The translations under genes were made by a program, and so were the position numbers. From assembly GCA_026261815.1 (NCBI GenBank), contig JAMPIT010000481.1, positions 992,001-1,056,000 on the forward strand: a stretch of 64,000 nucleotides of DNA, in the 5' to 3' direction. This DNA comes from Monarcha castaneiventris obscurior. Lineage: Eukaryota > Chordata > Aves > Passeriformes > Monarchidae. Every line of letters begins with the position of its first letter. Within the stretch, counting starts at the first letter, position 1. Below, one piece after another: positions 13,901 through 24,464 of this stretch. A model generated the notes under the pieces. That model did not search any database. It was not told the DNA's origin and saw only the letters and a list, made by a program, of their open reading frames with translations.

Positions 13901-16900
13901 TCCACTCAGCAAAGGAGCCTGAACATGGAGCAGTGTCCCAGTGCTGGGAGTGATCTGCAGCCCTGAATTAAGGGGGCACAAATCTGATGACAGCTGTCAA
14001 TTGCTGTCATGATTAATTGGGACAAATACTTAAATGGCATTGATAAAATACAGATAAAGTCTTTTATTGGTCTTTGCAGTTTAAAATTCACCACAGGTGT
14101 GCTTAGGCTAATCCCATGGGGCTGTCAGGGACGGGCAGATGTGAAGTTGTGTCTTGAACAGTGCAGGTCAGCTTTTAGCAGCTGCTGGTGACAGGAAAAG
14201 ATGGGGCCAATATACACATAAATATGGTAAATTTGATCTGATGAAAAAATGCATTTAAGACTAAGGAAGACAAGTATTAATTCAATACTAGTATTTAGTA
14301 TAGCCTGTCTTAATGGCTTTAGTTACAGGAGGTAACTCAATAAAAGCAGACTCTGGATTTCAAATGCATAATAGGATAATAACTGTTATAAATAATTTAG
14401 TACTGAAAGCTACTGACTCTGCCAGCACAGCTTGCAGCACTTTTAAAACGTGTGTTTGTGAAAGGCAGTCATTGAGCAATAGTGGCAGACTGCAGTCAAC
14501 ATTTCGTTGTTCCTAAAATTAGGCACTTAACCTATTTATGGATATTGAGATAGAATGGGGCTGTGGCCTTTGAAAGCTGCTCTGGCCATGTGTCTTCATT
14601 GAAGGAATCGTGCAGTATTTGATCTCTCTGAACTGAGGGAGTGTAGAAGTCAGTTTAGGCAAAATTTCTATTTGTATAAAATACCAGTATCGAGATGTAA
14701 AGTTTTAATGGATTTATTCTATGATGGCTAAATTCTAAACACAGTAATTTATAACTAATGCTATTAACTTGCTGCTGGAATTTTTTGCCTTGAAAGTAGT
14801 TTTAATTACTGACTTGATCTCTGTTTCTTACAGGGATTCAAACTTGATTTCTCAGTAATTGCTGTTTATTAGATATCCTTCCTGATGGATTTTGACACCT
14901 GTTTATTTCAGTTATTCAGTGTTTGAAATTCACTGTGACTAATTGCATAAATCACAAGTCTCTGCATGAAAGTTGGTAACCAAAACATTTAACAACAGCA
15001 GAACAGCAAATGCCTACTGGCAGTTTCTGGGTGAACTCCTGTTTGTGAGATGCTCTGCACTGGTCAACACCCACCAACTGGGGAGTTGTTACTCATTAAC
15101 ATAAATTTAGGAAAACAGCTGATGTGGTTTCCTCATTAGATGGTAAATTTAGGAGTCCCAGTAAAACTTCTGAGTTGTTTCACCAGAGTAATGTATATGT
15201 GATGTGGTTTGCTGATGGAATGTATCTGCTACTGTGGGCTTTGGGGGTTGTGTTGGTATCAAAAAGTTTTTGGTGCTAATAATTAGATATTTAAAATTGT
15301 TGCTTAATGAGAACAAGGAACATATATATAAAAATCTTGAATAAAAGCATCAATGTAGGTCGGAGCCCTCACCTTGCCATTTATCCACAATGAATATTTT
15401 ATTTCACAGTATTATCTTTTATTTCATGGGTTATTTTAGGTTTCCATATTACTGCTTCCTTGCTGAATGCAAATCATAACTAATGGCACATATGGGGGAA
15501 GGACAGTGGCCCTCAAATGTGGGCCTTTTAAAGGCCATTTAGTCCAGAAGTTAAAAGATTTTCTACATTTGTCACCACCTTTTGTTTAAGGATTTAGTCC
15601 CTGCCCTTCGTTCTAGGCATCTGCCACAAGTGCCAGTGGAACTGTGTGTGTAAGAGGAAAAAATACAATAGCAGGAGACAGGCCTACAGACCTTTGCATT
15701 TTTCCTCTTTATCTGAAACTTTCTTATCATTTCTGGATATGCTTCTCTTTCAAGTCTGAAGCTCTTCACAGAGGAGAAGTTCTGCTCATCGTGTTTTTTA
15801 CTTACACATCAAGGCCTGATACCCACACTGCATCCGGCCGCTCCAAAGCCACCTTGCCCCCACACCAGGTGCTGGCCCAACCAAACACCTCTCCTGGGCT
15901 TGTTTGGGACATCTGCAGTTTCCCTGCTTCTATCACCTCTTAAAATAATGTCTGGCTGGAAAAAACACAACAAACTGGGAGTAATTACCAGCTTTAACAC
16001 TTTTTCCAAACGCTGTTTGACGTGATCTTTTTTGCCTTTACTGGTGTTTGTTGAGCTTGGAGACAGACAAAATATTTATAGACTGGTGTCAGTGTGGACT
16101 TTTAGCACAGATTGTAACACAAAGAGCAATGTTTAGCCCAGGTTTTCTCACTTTTCAGTATCTCTGTGTATATTTGCTAACTAAATGTAAATATTTGATT
16201 TTTCAGGAGGAGAGGTGGGGGTAGCTGAACAGTAGAAGCAATGTAAAGATATAAAAATACAACAACTTTCTTGGTTTGAACTTTTGCAGAGACACTTTAA
16301 CAGTGATGCCTGGTAGTGCAGTCTTTTATTAAAAATATCGAGGAAGGAATTTAAACTTATGTATAAATATATATAAAAAGTAAGAAATAGAAATGCATAT
16401 GCTTATGGACTAATGAAAATTGCTAATAGGTCTGATGGAATTAAAAAACTATTACCTTTATGACTTTCATAACTGCCACTTTTCTACAGAAAGCATCATT
16501 TAAAATCAGGTTTTTATATATACTATCTTTGTGTTCTCTTTCAGGTCTTGAGTCATCTCGGCCAAATTTAATCCTTGGATTGGTCATCTGTCAGAAAGGG
16601 AAACGTCCTGCCACTGAGACAGAAAAGATAGAGGAGAAGCGAAGCAGAATTCAAGCACATGAGGAAGCCGAACCATCGCTGTTCTCTAAAGGGCCTCCAG
16701 CTTCGCAAGAGAAGAAAACCCCAAAGTACACACTTTATTCAGGAGACTCCACCGTGAGTACAACACCTCCTGGATCTCCTCCTCCACCTCCACCCCCACT
16801 TCCCGTTCCAGACGCCTCAGCAGTGACACCTTCAGTATTAAAAATACTGTCGTCCATTAAAAGTGGCCCCACAACTACTGTGACCCCACCGATTTCAACG

Positions 16901-19900
16901 GCCGCTCCTGCAAGCACCACTGCCACACACTCATCATCTTCAAAAACTGCCACGCCTCTCGAGCACATCCTGCAGACCCTCTTTGGGAAAAAGAAAACTT
17001 TTGAGCCTCTTGCCAAGGATTCTGGAACTGTTCAGTCTTCCAGTCAGGAAAGTCAAGCTGCAGCAGATAGCGGGATGTCAGCGGTTCCTCTGTTAGATCC
17101 CATTGTGCAGCAGTTTGGGCAGATGTCCAAGGACAAAGCCATAGAAGAGGAGGAGGATGACAGACCTTATGATCCTGAGGAAGAATATGGTCCGGAGAAA
17201 GCCTTTGAAATGCAGACTGGTGAAAGTGACAAACAATACAGTGTGGAAAAGCCATCTACTACAACAGAACTAGAGGATGAGGCCTACGATCCAGAGGATG
17301 AAACTATCTTGGAAGAAGCAAAAGTTACTGTTGATGATTTACCCAACAAAATGTATACAGACACTAAAAGCAGTTCTTCAGAAACGTCTGCTTCATTTGT
17401 TTCTGATTTATCTGCATCCTCCTCCTTGGTAGAACAGCAAAAAATGTTGGAAGAATTAAACAAACAAATAGAAGAACAGAAAAGGCAGCTAGAGGAACAA
17501 GAAGAAGCCCTCAGACAACAAAGAGCAGCTGTTGGTGTTTCAATGGCTCACTTTTCAGTGTCTGATGCTTTAATGTCACCTCCACCAGCAAAAGCTTCCC
17601 TAATAAAGACTGAATTATTCCATCAGGACCAGCAAGCTGCACAAAAAGTAGATTTACCTTCATCTTTAAATCAGCAAGCACAAGTTTTAAACCAGGTCTG
17701 TGACCCAAGGCAGAACAGAGATCCTCGACAGGCTCGAAGGATGGCAACAGAGAATGACAATGCTGATTCTCGAATAAAGCCACAGGTAGTACAGAATGAG
17801 ATATCCACAAGAGAAGTCGCTCCAGCAAGTTTTCCAAATGCTTTGCAGACTTCACTTGGTAAGGAAGATAATGCTTTAATTTCCACTACTCAGCCTGGTT
17901 TTACTGCTGATAATTGGGTTCCAAGTGAACAGACATCTACAGTGCCCCAGAAAGAGACATCTAACAGCAAATTCGAACACACCATTCAAGTTACTTTGGA
18001 AAACTTGAGTCAAACAGCTTCTGGAGATCCTTCTGCTTCCAAACCTACACGTAAAGTGCTGCTTCCAACACCTCCAAGTACATCTTTTCAGCCTAATTTC
18101 TCCACATCAAATGACAGCCCGTCTTTGCAAGATATGCATCAAATGTCGTGGTCAAATGAGTCAAAGGAAGCAATGGGAAGGGATTCCTTTTCAAATACAA
18201 TGTTTCCTCCACAGGAAAAGACAGCTGGACACTTTGAACCAGAGATGGGTCTTTCATCAGTGCAATATGATGAACAGAGAAATCCTCAGTCTCATCAGTT
18301 TGTAGAACAATCTGAATCCGTACAAATTCAGGGTGAGGGTGGACCTCCCCCACAGCACTTTGAGGAAAATCGAGGATTTTCTATGTCTGGGCAGAAAGGG
18401 GGGCCTCCAATGATGCTCAATGCACCTGGAGGACCTCATGGACCTAATTTTAGAGGGCCAGCACCACAGTTCTCTGAAGAGCACGGTTTTCCAAATAATG
18501 ATGGGCAGAGAGGACCTCAGTCTGGAAGGTTTGGAGGTCAAAAGGGTCCCATTCCTTCCTTATTTTCTGCACAGCATGGACCACCTCTTTTTGGTGATAA
18601 TAGGGGCCCTGCCCCTTATCACGGTGGTCCAAGAGGAATGTCACCATCTCATTTTGAAGATCATAGGGAACCTCACATGGAACAAATGGAATTCTCAGAT
18701 TCCCAATATGATGAAATGATGGGGCCTCCAGGACAGTTCGAAGGACCAGATTCCCCTCAGTTTATGGGAAACAGAGGACCTTCACCTTTTCCTTTTGGAG
18801 GTCAAAGACGACCTCCACCAGGTCAGTTTAAAGGACAGAGAGGAGGCCCTCAGTTTGGAGGGCCAAGAGGTCCAGCCCCAGGCCATTTTGGGGGACCAAG
18901 AGGGCCTCACCCAAATCAATTTGAAGGGCAGAGAGGTACAGCTCCAAATCATATGCCTGGTCCAAGGGGACTTTTGCCACAGCCATATGAAGAACGGAGA
19001 GGGAGCCCACCGCCCAGATTTTCCAACCAGAGAGGTCCAGCACCACATCAATTTGGAGGACCAAGAGGAGGCACACCTCCAATGTTTCCAGAAGAAGATG
19101 AACCTCCTAGATTTCACTACCAGGGTCAGTCACCACAAGGCATGAAACCACACCCAAGACCACTCCTGGACCTTCCAAGCCATCCACCAACTCACAGAAA
19201 AGAGATGTGGGAGGAAGGTGGACCATCTGCATCTCTTTCCAATATGTCTGGACAAGGACCTGAGTCGGAAGGACAGTGGCCCACATCTGACTTCCGAGAA
19301 GGCAAAAATCCTGACTATAGAGGCCAGCCATTTGAAGGGAGACAGAGAGAGAGATATGAGGGAGGAAATAAAGACAAGGGTTTAGATCAGTCAGAGCCTC
19401 AACAAGCAGATAATCGCCAAGGTAGAGGCTTTGAGGAAAGACGAAGGGATCGAGAACATGGCAGACCTTGGGAACGAGACCGTGGCAGAAACTGGAGCAG
19501 AGACAGGGACTGGGAGAGACACAGAGACAAGGAATGGGATAAAAATAGAGATAGGAGCCAAAACAAAGACAGAGACAAGGATTCGGAGCGGGGTAAGGAC
19601 TGGGAAAGAAGCAGAGACCGAGATAGGACAAGAAACAGAGAGAGGGACTCTTACAGAAGACGTGATAGAGAGCGATCGAGAAGCAGAGACAGGGATCGTG
19701 ACAGAGAGAAAGACAGGGACCGGGATCGAAGCCGGGAAAAGGAAAGGGATCGAGACAGAGATCGAGATCGCGACAGGGACAGAGGGAAAGATCGCAAAGA
19801 TAGGAGTAAGAGTAAGGAAATTGGTAAAGAAACGAAGCCAGAAACACCGAAGGAAACTCAGAAACCGGTGGAAACTGAAGCTTCATCTTCCAGCAATCAG

Positions 19901-19906
19901 TCATAG
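4474..19906 (+). CDS. DIDO1: DIDO1, 3' part (10 exons), death-inducer obliterator 1, long DIDO3-type form
   Basis: Partial gene; the 5' exons, including the PHD finger, lie before the window. About 1,771 residues are encoded by ten exons joined in a continuous frame with GT–AG introns. In order I see a Ser/Lys/Pro-rich linker, a TFIIS central domain (SQIRQNIRRSLKEILWKR to the SVWKEKPAKA region), a low-complexity linker with 'VVTTVTVSGRDPRTA', a SPOC domain (from NTIWKGFINMQSVAKFV to LPFEGPG), and a long disordered tail with a coiled coil, RG repeats and RD/RE repeats. The family is nuclear: the PHD reads H3K4 methylation, the TFIIS-like domain contacts RNA polymerase II, and SPOC domains bind phosphorylated partners such as the Pol II CTD. 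Family identity rests on near-identity to remembered human DIDO1. PHF3 shares the TFIIS and SPOC domains, but the tail and the TCFL5/COL9A3 neighbours favour DIDO1. Confidence 0.96.
5838..5997 (+). CDS. DIDO1: DIDO1 exon (window exon 2): TFIIS central domain core
   Basis: Acceptor TTTTCAACAG; donor CAG|GTTTGG. It completes the arginine codon split across the previous intron (KR|VNDSDDL). It encodes the helical core, including EVGKVALNIEKEMFNLFQ, then NRYKSKYRSIMFNLKDPKNQ, the most conserved stretch of the TFIIS central domain in this family. Confidence 0.96.
6416..6532 (+). CDS. DIDO1: DIDO1 exon (window exon 3): end of TFIIS central domain
   Basis: Acceptor TGTTTTCAG; donor GCA|GTAAGT. In phase 0 at both ends, 39 codons. 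It starts GLFHRVLREEISLSKLVRM and ends with SKELSVWKEKPAKA, completing the three-helix domain. Confidence 0.96.
6768..6872 (+). CDS. DIDO1: DIDO1 exon (window exon 4): linker
   Basis: Acceptor TTCTTTCAG; donor GAT|GTGAGT. In phase, 35 codons: a Lys-rich start (MEPRSKSHEIKKTAVKRE) and an acidic/Pro end (MEDSPPVSDSD) that matches human DIDO1 as remembered. Disordered linker, with no domain seen. Confidence 0.93.
7291..7426 (+). CDS. DIDO1: DIDO1 exon (window exon 5): conserved linker with HLFDLNCKICTG
   Basis: Acceptor TTCCCTTTAG; donor ACAG|GTATTT. It encodes SLDVFSSMLKDTTSQHRAHL, then FDLNCKICTG, with a split final glycine codon. This block between the TFIIS and SPOC domains is strongly conserved. 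The CxxC (CKIC) looks metal-binding-like, but one pair alone does not prove that. Confidence 0.95.
7563..8109 (+). CDS. DIDO1: DIDO1 exon (window exon 6): low-complexity linker
   Basis: The acceptor is CTACAG and the donor is AA|GTGCGT. It encodes an Ala/Pro/Glu-rich variable stretch (KCESPAAAPAAEPDKEP) followed by conserved VVTTVTVSGRDPRTA and VPKSILTKPSSSPDPRYLAV. Read-through past the donor would give an unrelated tail, so the exon was ended where the frame joins the SPOC exon. Confidence 0.93.
8924..9077 (+). CDS. DIDO1: DIDO1 exon (window exon 7): start of SPOC domain
   Basis: Acceptor TTTTGCAG; donor GAG|GTGTGT followed by a short GT run. The start is set by frame: one base completes an Asn codon (PNIN|AAEPRSPQ). 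The SPOC domain opens with NTIWKGFINMQSVAKFVTKA and continues YPVSGCFDYLSE. Confidence 0.95.
10071..10160 (+). CDS. DIDO1: DIDO1 exon (window exon 8): SPOC domain middle
   Basis: Acceptor TTGTTTAG; donor AAG|GTATTC. Thirty in-phase codons: DLPDTIHIGGRISPKTVWDY, then VGKLKSSLSK. These are central SPOC beta strands and a helix. Confidence 0.95.
10795..10990 (+). CDS. DIDO1: DIDO1 exon (window exon 9): SPOC domain end
   Basis: Acceptor TTGTATTCCAG; donor CCAG|GTAAGC. It encodes ELCLIRFHPATEEEEVAYIS, then LYSYFSSRGRFGVVANNNRH and VKDLYLIPLSSKDPIPSKLL, completing the SPOC fold. If the intron is retained, the frame runs on for ten residues (GKHKTGEVQC) to a stop, which could make a DIDO2-like end. 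Confidence 0.96.
10991..16544 (+). other. DIDO1: Large DIDO1 intron before the terminal exon
   Basis: 5.55 kb with no further coding exon seen. AATAAA hexamers occur at 11930–11935 and 13040–13045, the first about 0.9 kb after the retention stop, so part of this intron may be 3' UTR of an SPOC-terminated isoform. No RNA gene or mobile element was recognised. Confidence 0.6.
16545..19906 (+). CDS. DIDO1: DIDO1 terminal exon (window exon 10): DIDO3-specific disordered C-terminus
   Basis: Acceptor GTTCTCTTTCAG; the first two bases complete a split glycine codon, and 1,119 residues follow to TAG. Order: GLESSRPNLILGLVICQKGK closing the SPOC region; a poly-proline run (about 16766–16815); the conserved PLEHILQTLFGKKKTFE; two acidic patches (DDRPYDPEEEYGPEKAF and DEAYDPEDETILEE); a Gln/Glu-rich coiled coil, LVEQQKMLEELNKQIEEQKR and onward (about 17425–17530); a Ser/Thr/Gln-rich stretch; a Gly/Pro region with repeated GQRG/GPRG (about 18340–19100); and a charged RD/RE/RS tail (about 19430–19830) ending SSSSNQS. 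The tail resembles splicing-factor RD domains and suggests contact with RNA or RNA-processing factors (inference). Open frames in other phases here are by-products of the low complexity. Confidence 0.96.
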
Positions 19907-20924
19907 AACTGTGACTGATACTTCCCACAAATAATACACTTCTGCAACACAGCAAGGACTGCACATCTGTAAATACTGTACATATTCTCACCTTTTAAAA
20001 AATTTCTGTTGTAAAACTAGCCTTACCCGATGTACTGACAAATTAGCCATTTTTGAACAACTGTGAATGAAATTATCGGATAGATGAAAAGCAAGAACAT
20101 ATTGGACTTTCACTTGCTGCATTTTGTGCATAATGTTTTTCTTATAAAGATTCACGTTACCTGTACTGAAATTTTGTTTTTTCTACTTGCATCTTTATCT
20201 TAAAGTTTCCATTTACAGTACAGAAATGGAAAAAGTCTAAGAAGAGCATATTGCTTTTTAAGATTATAAAGTTATGTTTTCCAGTAACTTGAATTGTAAT
20301 TTTATAGGAGAATTTAATCCAGACCTGAGGAGCCATACCTTTACATCTCATTTACCTGATATTTTGGTGTCAAAATTGTTCCTACAGCACACACTAAAAA
20401 TGTTGGTGTCATGTTTCTTTTACAATGGAAGGGTCGTGTGTTTAGGAAAAGGCTGCAAAAGAACAGTGTTCATAATTACTTGTGACTGATGGAGGATTTG
20501 AAAATGGACTGTTACAAGCTTAAAGTGCACTATCTTCCTTTTATATACATGCATTTTGGGTCTGGAATCCATCTGTTAAGTGTACAGCAAAGAAACAAGT
20601 CATACTTAGTTATTTTTCATGAGGTTTTAAATATCCCATGTTTACAAACCTGTCTTTAAAGAAAATACAAGAGTAGCACCTTTATAACCAGCAAAACTTA
20701 TAAAAGCATCAGACATTTATTTTGAAAATTGGTAAACCAAAGGAAGGAAGAGAATCTGGTTAAATAGGCCACTAAATCTGTTACTTCAATTGAACTGATT
20801 TAGTGGAGCATTTTTTGGTTTTGTTTAGGTTTTCTAGAATTTTTCCACAGATTTAAGAAATGTCCCAATTTGATTGAACTTTTCATTATAGAAGTGCTCT
20901 TTCATTCTAAAAGGGCTCTTGAAA

Positions 20925-20930
20925 AATAAA
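20925..20930 (+). terminator. DIDO1: Candidate poly(A) signal, DIDO1 (proximal)
   Basis: Canonical AATAAA about 1.0 kb after the stop, followed by T-rich sequence (ACTGTTCTTTTGTT). Confidence 0.45.
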
Positions 20931-21126
20931 TGATACTGTTCTTTTGTTAGGCCCTACTTAGGCTGGCAGTGTATATAAAACTCTCCACTGAAAAAGATAC
21001 AGCTGCATTAAAGTTTAAATTATGGTGGTACATCATGTTGTGATTGAAGAGGGACATTTTCCACGGTGAAATACATCACGTTGCTACTTCTCATACAGTC
21101 CTCAAGCACGTAATTCTAAAGTGTGA

Positions 21127-21132
21127 AATAAA
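21127..21132 (+). terminator. DIDO1: Candidate poly(A) signal, DIDO1 (middle)
   Basis: Canonical AATAAA in the 3' UTR, with moderately T-rich sequence downstream. Confidence 0.35.
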
Positions 21133-21589
21133 ACCGCTGTAATTTCTTTGAATGTGTAAATTAACCATTGGGCTAAATATTTTGGTATTTTGCTAAAATA
21201 GATTTGGAAATGTAAAATTAGCTTCCTGTGAACATTTTGCATCTTGAGGACTATATTACAGGTAGCATGTGTGTCACCGCAGTCACATTGGGACATCCTT
21301 GAGGTCCTTGCACATCCAGGATTTGCTGGCTGAAATGATCCTCTTGTCCTGACCCCGAGGGAAAATGGTAACACGCAAAGAAATCGTATTAAATGCAAAC
21401 ATCAACTACGGTGTAAGATTTTTTTCTTAATGAGATGTTTCTAATTTAAAGACATACATAAAAGTATGCAAAATGTGTGTTTGTTTAGGTTTACTTGATA
21501 GAAATTTCTGTAAATTGTATTTTATATGGCAAAATATATCACTGTACATTAAAATATGGGACTTCACAGGTTTTTGTTACTGTAAGTAG

Positions 21590-21595
21590 AATAAA
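21590..21595 (+). terminator. DIDO1: Candidate poly(A) signal, DIDO1 (distal)
   Basis: AATAAA followed within 30 bases by GT/T-rich sequence (GTTGTCCATTTCTT, then TGTGTATGTG), the best downstream context of the four. Confidence 0.5.
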
Positions 21596-21910
21596 CACCC
21601 ACAGAGAGCTGTTGTCCATTTCTTAAATGTGTATGTGGATGTTACTTTCTACATTTTGCTATTTCTTAACAAACCATGAGAGACTGATGGCACACAGGTT
21701 TCATTTCCTCATAGTTTAATGACAGGTGTTTTGCAGGATGTCACAGCTAGCCAATGTTTGATTATGGGCCCTCTAAAAAACAGCAAAAATCTGTGCTTAT
21801 GTTTTTTTTTCCTCAGTTCTAAAGCATCCCATAATTTATTTTGAAGATTTTTTACATTTGAATCAGGAAGCTTGGAATTTGAAGATTTTTACATCAAAAA
21901 ATCTGAAGAA

Positions 21911-21916
21911 AATAAA
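21911..21916 (+). terminator. DIDO1: Candidate poly(A) signal, DIDO1 (most distal)
   Basis: AATAAA with no strong GT-rich element immediately after; listed for completeness. Confidence 0.3.
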
Positions 21917-21930
21917 AAGTATTAATTCAG

Positions 21931-22680
21931 GTCACACCATTTATGAATTTCTTGACTTTACATTTTTATGAAATAGATGTGTGGCTTTTCATCTTCTAGG
22001 AAATTCTCCTTTACTAGTTTGGGGAATCTGTTTATGCTTTAGGACTGGTAAATCCATCCTCCCAGAGATCAAGTGGCAAAAAAATCAACAGCATAGACAG
22101 GCTCCAGTGACTTTGTTAAACCACAGCTTTATGTAGTTAACAATCAGCTGGAGTTGGATTTTGCAGCAGGGTTCCTGCATCCTCCACAGCAGCGGGCGAT
22201 AAAGCCAGGCTGAAACCAACATGACAATTTAACTCAATTTACAGAGACTAAAAATGGTACTGAATGATTGTCCTGCATTGCAGGAAAGAGAAAAACAATT
22301 CTCTGGCTTTGTCCAAACTTTTGATTAACATGAAAGAACTTACTATTTTGAGCTTTTGTCTATGTTCGTAGTAAGCTAACTTTCAAAGAGTATTTTGAGA
22401 AATCTTTTTTCTGTAAAAACCCCTGCAAAGTCTAAAACAATATAAGCAGGAATATTATGATGTCTGTAAAAGGCTGTACTATTCCAACCGGGAGCATTGT
22501 AAAGGGGAGTGTGGAGGACGAATAGAGAAGTAGGAAAGTGTGTACCGAGTTCAGTGTGCACAAAACTGCTTTTAAAATTTCTGGGTGTGTGTCTAGAGGG
22601 AAGTCACGAGTGAAACTGTCGGGCTGTGGCTACACTTCATGGAAATGTCTGTGCACGCTGCCTTGGGACCTTTCTTTCCT
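21931..22680. other. Short DIDO1–TCFL5 intergenic stretch
   Basis: No gene, RNA or repeat recognised. Base composition rises in GC towards the following CpG island. Confidence 0.5.
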
Positions 22681-23560
22681 CTCAATTTTCCCATCCGTAC
22701 CCCGGGGCGGGATGGGCCGGGGACCCATCGCTGCCCGGGTCGGGCTCTCCCCGCGGGGTCCGGGGCCCACGTAGGGATTGACAAACGATTCCCGTTAATC
22801 CAGCTGGTTTTTCCCGTTAATCCAGATGGTTTCGTTGCCTTTTCCTCCTTGCAGAGGTGGCCCCGGCTCGCCTCCTCCGCGCCCCGGTGCTGCTGCTGGT
22901 GCAGGCGGGGCAGTCCCCTCAGCGCGGCCGGGCCGCGGCCGTTGCTCTCTGTGCGCTTTCCGTTACCGACGGAGCCGAGACACAGCTTAGCCTTAAACTC
23001 AGCAGTCAACAAGTTTAATCAGTTTAAATTTCGCATAAGAGCGTGTACCCAGCCAACCACCGCAAAATCAGCTAAAACAGTAAACCGTGTGTCCAGCACC
23101 CGAAGCACGCCTGTAAACACACGCCGCAGGCACACGTTCTCTTTCCTTGTCTGCGCTCGGGGTCGGTTCCAGCGCTGAGGGGCGGGCGGGGGCGGGGCGG
23201 GGCGCGGCGCGCGGGGGGCGGTTGGGCGGCCGTTGGCAGCGCAGCGCGGCGCGCTCGGGCAGCGCTCGGCCGGCTGAGGGGCCGCGCGTCCCCGCCCGCC
23301 CCCGCCCCGCCCGGCCCCGCCCGGCCCTGCCCGCCCCGGCTCCCCACGGCTGCCCCCGGCCGCCGGGGCCCCGCTCCCGGCCCGCTCGGGCTGCCCCGCC
23401 GCCGTCCGGGCGCTGTCTCAGGGGGTGTCAGGCCGCAGAGTTGCCCGCAGCCTCCCCGCCGAGGCCGGGGCGGGGACAGGTGAAGGCCGTTTGTCGTGAG
23501 CAGCTGTGCTGGAGGGGGAGGGAGGGTCTCACCCGGGGGGGGGAGACATGGTCAGGGTGT
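22680..23560 (+). promoter_or_regulatory. TCFL5: CpG island and likely TCFL5 promoter / 5' UTR
   Basis: This block is strikingly rich in CpG compared with the AT-rich DNA on both sides. Clustered GC boxes (GGGGCGGGGC type) sit at about 23180–23210, and C-rich runs at about 23290–23340. There is no TATA box in a convincing place. A splice donor-like CAG|GTGAAG follows position 23479, and the bases just before the TCFL5 ATG read TTTGCTGTAG|CC, so a 5' UTR intron may join a non-coding exon here to the coding exon. The start site is not determined. Confidence 0.7.
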
Positions 23561-23733
23561 CAGGTACCCCGCCAGCGGCAGCTTGGTCCCCACTCTGTTA
23601 CCTCGCCAATCAGTGTTAAGTGCAATTTTTTCCGCCTTTGGGTTTTTTTTAATGGATAGTACTGACAATTGTTGAAGGTTTTATGGTTTTCTGTTGAAAG
23701 GGACATTGGTAACTGATTAGGTTTGCTGTAGCC

Positions 23734-24464
23734 ATGTCAGGATCAGCCCCCGAGGAGCCTCAGACCATTCCTCAGAGCCCAGCTAGTGTTCCTGACCCCG
23801 CTCCCGTTGCTGTCGGACCTGGAGGCTCAAGTGACAGTTCCTTTGGTGAGCAAAACCTTGGCTTCGCCACCCCCGAGGCCAGCCTGGTGGAGATGATGGA
23901 CATTGAGTACACCCAGCTGCAGCACATACTTTGCTCACACACGGAGGCGCAGAGTAGTGAAGGTGAAGTGGAAGCCAGGCTCAGCGCTTTCTCCTCGCCT
24001 GGCCCCTCTGCAGACCCGCCTCTGCAGCAGCCCTCCCCCAGCACCAGTCAGGACGGGGGCTCATCCAACAGCTCTGGGAACCAGTCGGTCTGCCCAGTTA
24101 CCTGTCAGTCAGGGTTGCCTTGTGACAGCTACTGGCCGAGTTCTAACCCGCACCTGGGCTATGCTGACTTGCAGGAGCTCAGGATGATGTTACTTAGCGA
24201 GTCCAACCTCCCTGTGAACCAAAGAGAGAAAGCGCCCAACAGTAGCTCTGTAGAAGCCTCGGGATGCAGTGTAGTAAAAGCTAAACAGGGTGAAAATTTC
24301 TTGGGGGAGAATAAGGAAAACATATTTGTTGAAAATTCGGCACTGGCACCAGAGGTTAGATCTAAACCTGCAGTAAGAGCTCGGTTGGAAGACAGATTCA
24401 ACAGCAGCCCGACAGAAAACCCCAGATGTCAAGAACCCCAAGAATCTGGAGTAACTCTTAACAA
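23734..24464 (+). CDS. TCFL5: TCFL5 exon 1 (coding)
   Basis: Starts at the ATG and ends ACTCTTAACAA|GTGTGT, leaving two bases of an Asn codon. It encodes the Pro/Ser-rich N-terminus with both conserved blocks, and SKPAVRARLEDRFNS near the end. Without splicing the frame runs on through KCVAITSSLCC to a stop, giving a 254-residue protein lacking the bHLH. Confidence 0.94.

Larger units (their letters stand above)
19907..21930 (+). other. DIDO1: DIDO1 3' UTR (approximate extent)
   Basis: AT-rich, non-coding sequence after the stop. Four AATAAA hexamers suggest alternative 3' ends. The true end cannot be fixed without transcript data. Confidence 0.6.

Noticed and set aside
16460..16544. Extension of the DIDO1 terminal exon to the ATG at 16460
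   Set aside because: The 28 codons before the TTTCAG acceptor are intron. The join to GLESSRPNLIL is fixed by the split glycine codon.
19431..19934. 167-codon plus-strand frame overlapping the end of DIDO1
   Set aside because: Another phase of the same repetitive Arg/Asp/Glu codons, ending just past the real stop. No splice or start evidence.
19107..19991. 294-codon open frame on the minus strand
   Set aside because: It lies opposite the DIDO1 RD/RE-rich coding tail. The biased codons there leave few stops on the other strand; the peptide is Cys/Leu/Pro noise with no family signal.
22593..23178. Open frames of 139 and 179 codons on opposite strands in the CpG island
   Set aside because: GC-rich DNA is poor in stop codons. 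Neither peptide resembles a known protein, and the region looks like promoter and leader.
23072..23659. Pro/Ala/Arg-rich frames just upstream of TCFL5
   Set aside because: Produced by C-rich runs. The frames do not join the TCFL5 start, and the start chosen matches human MSGP.
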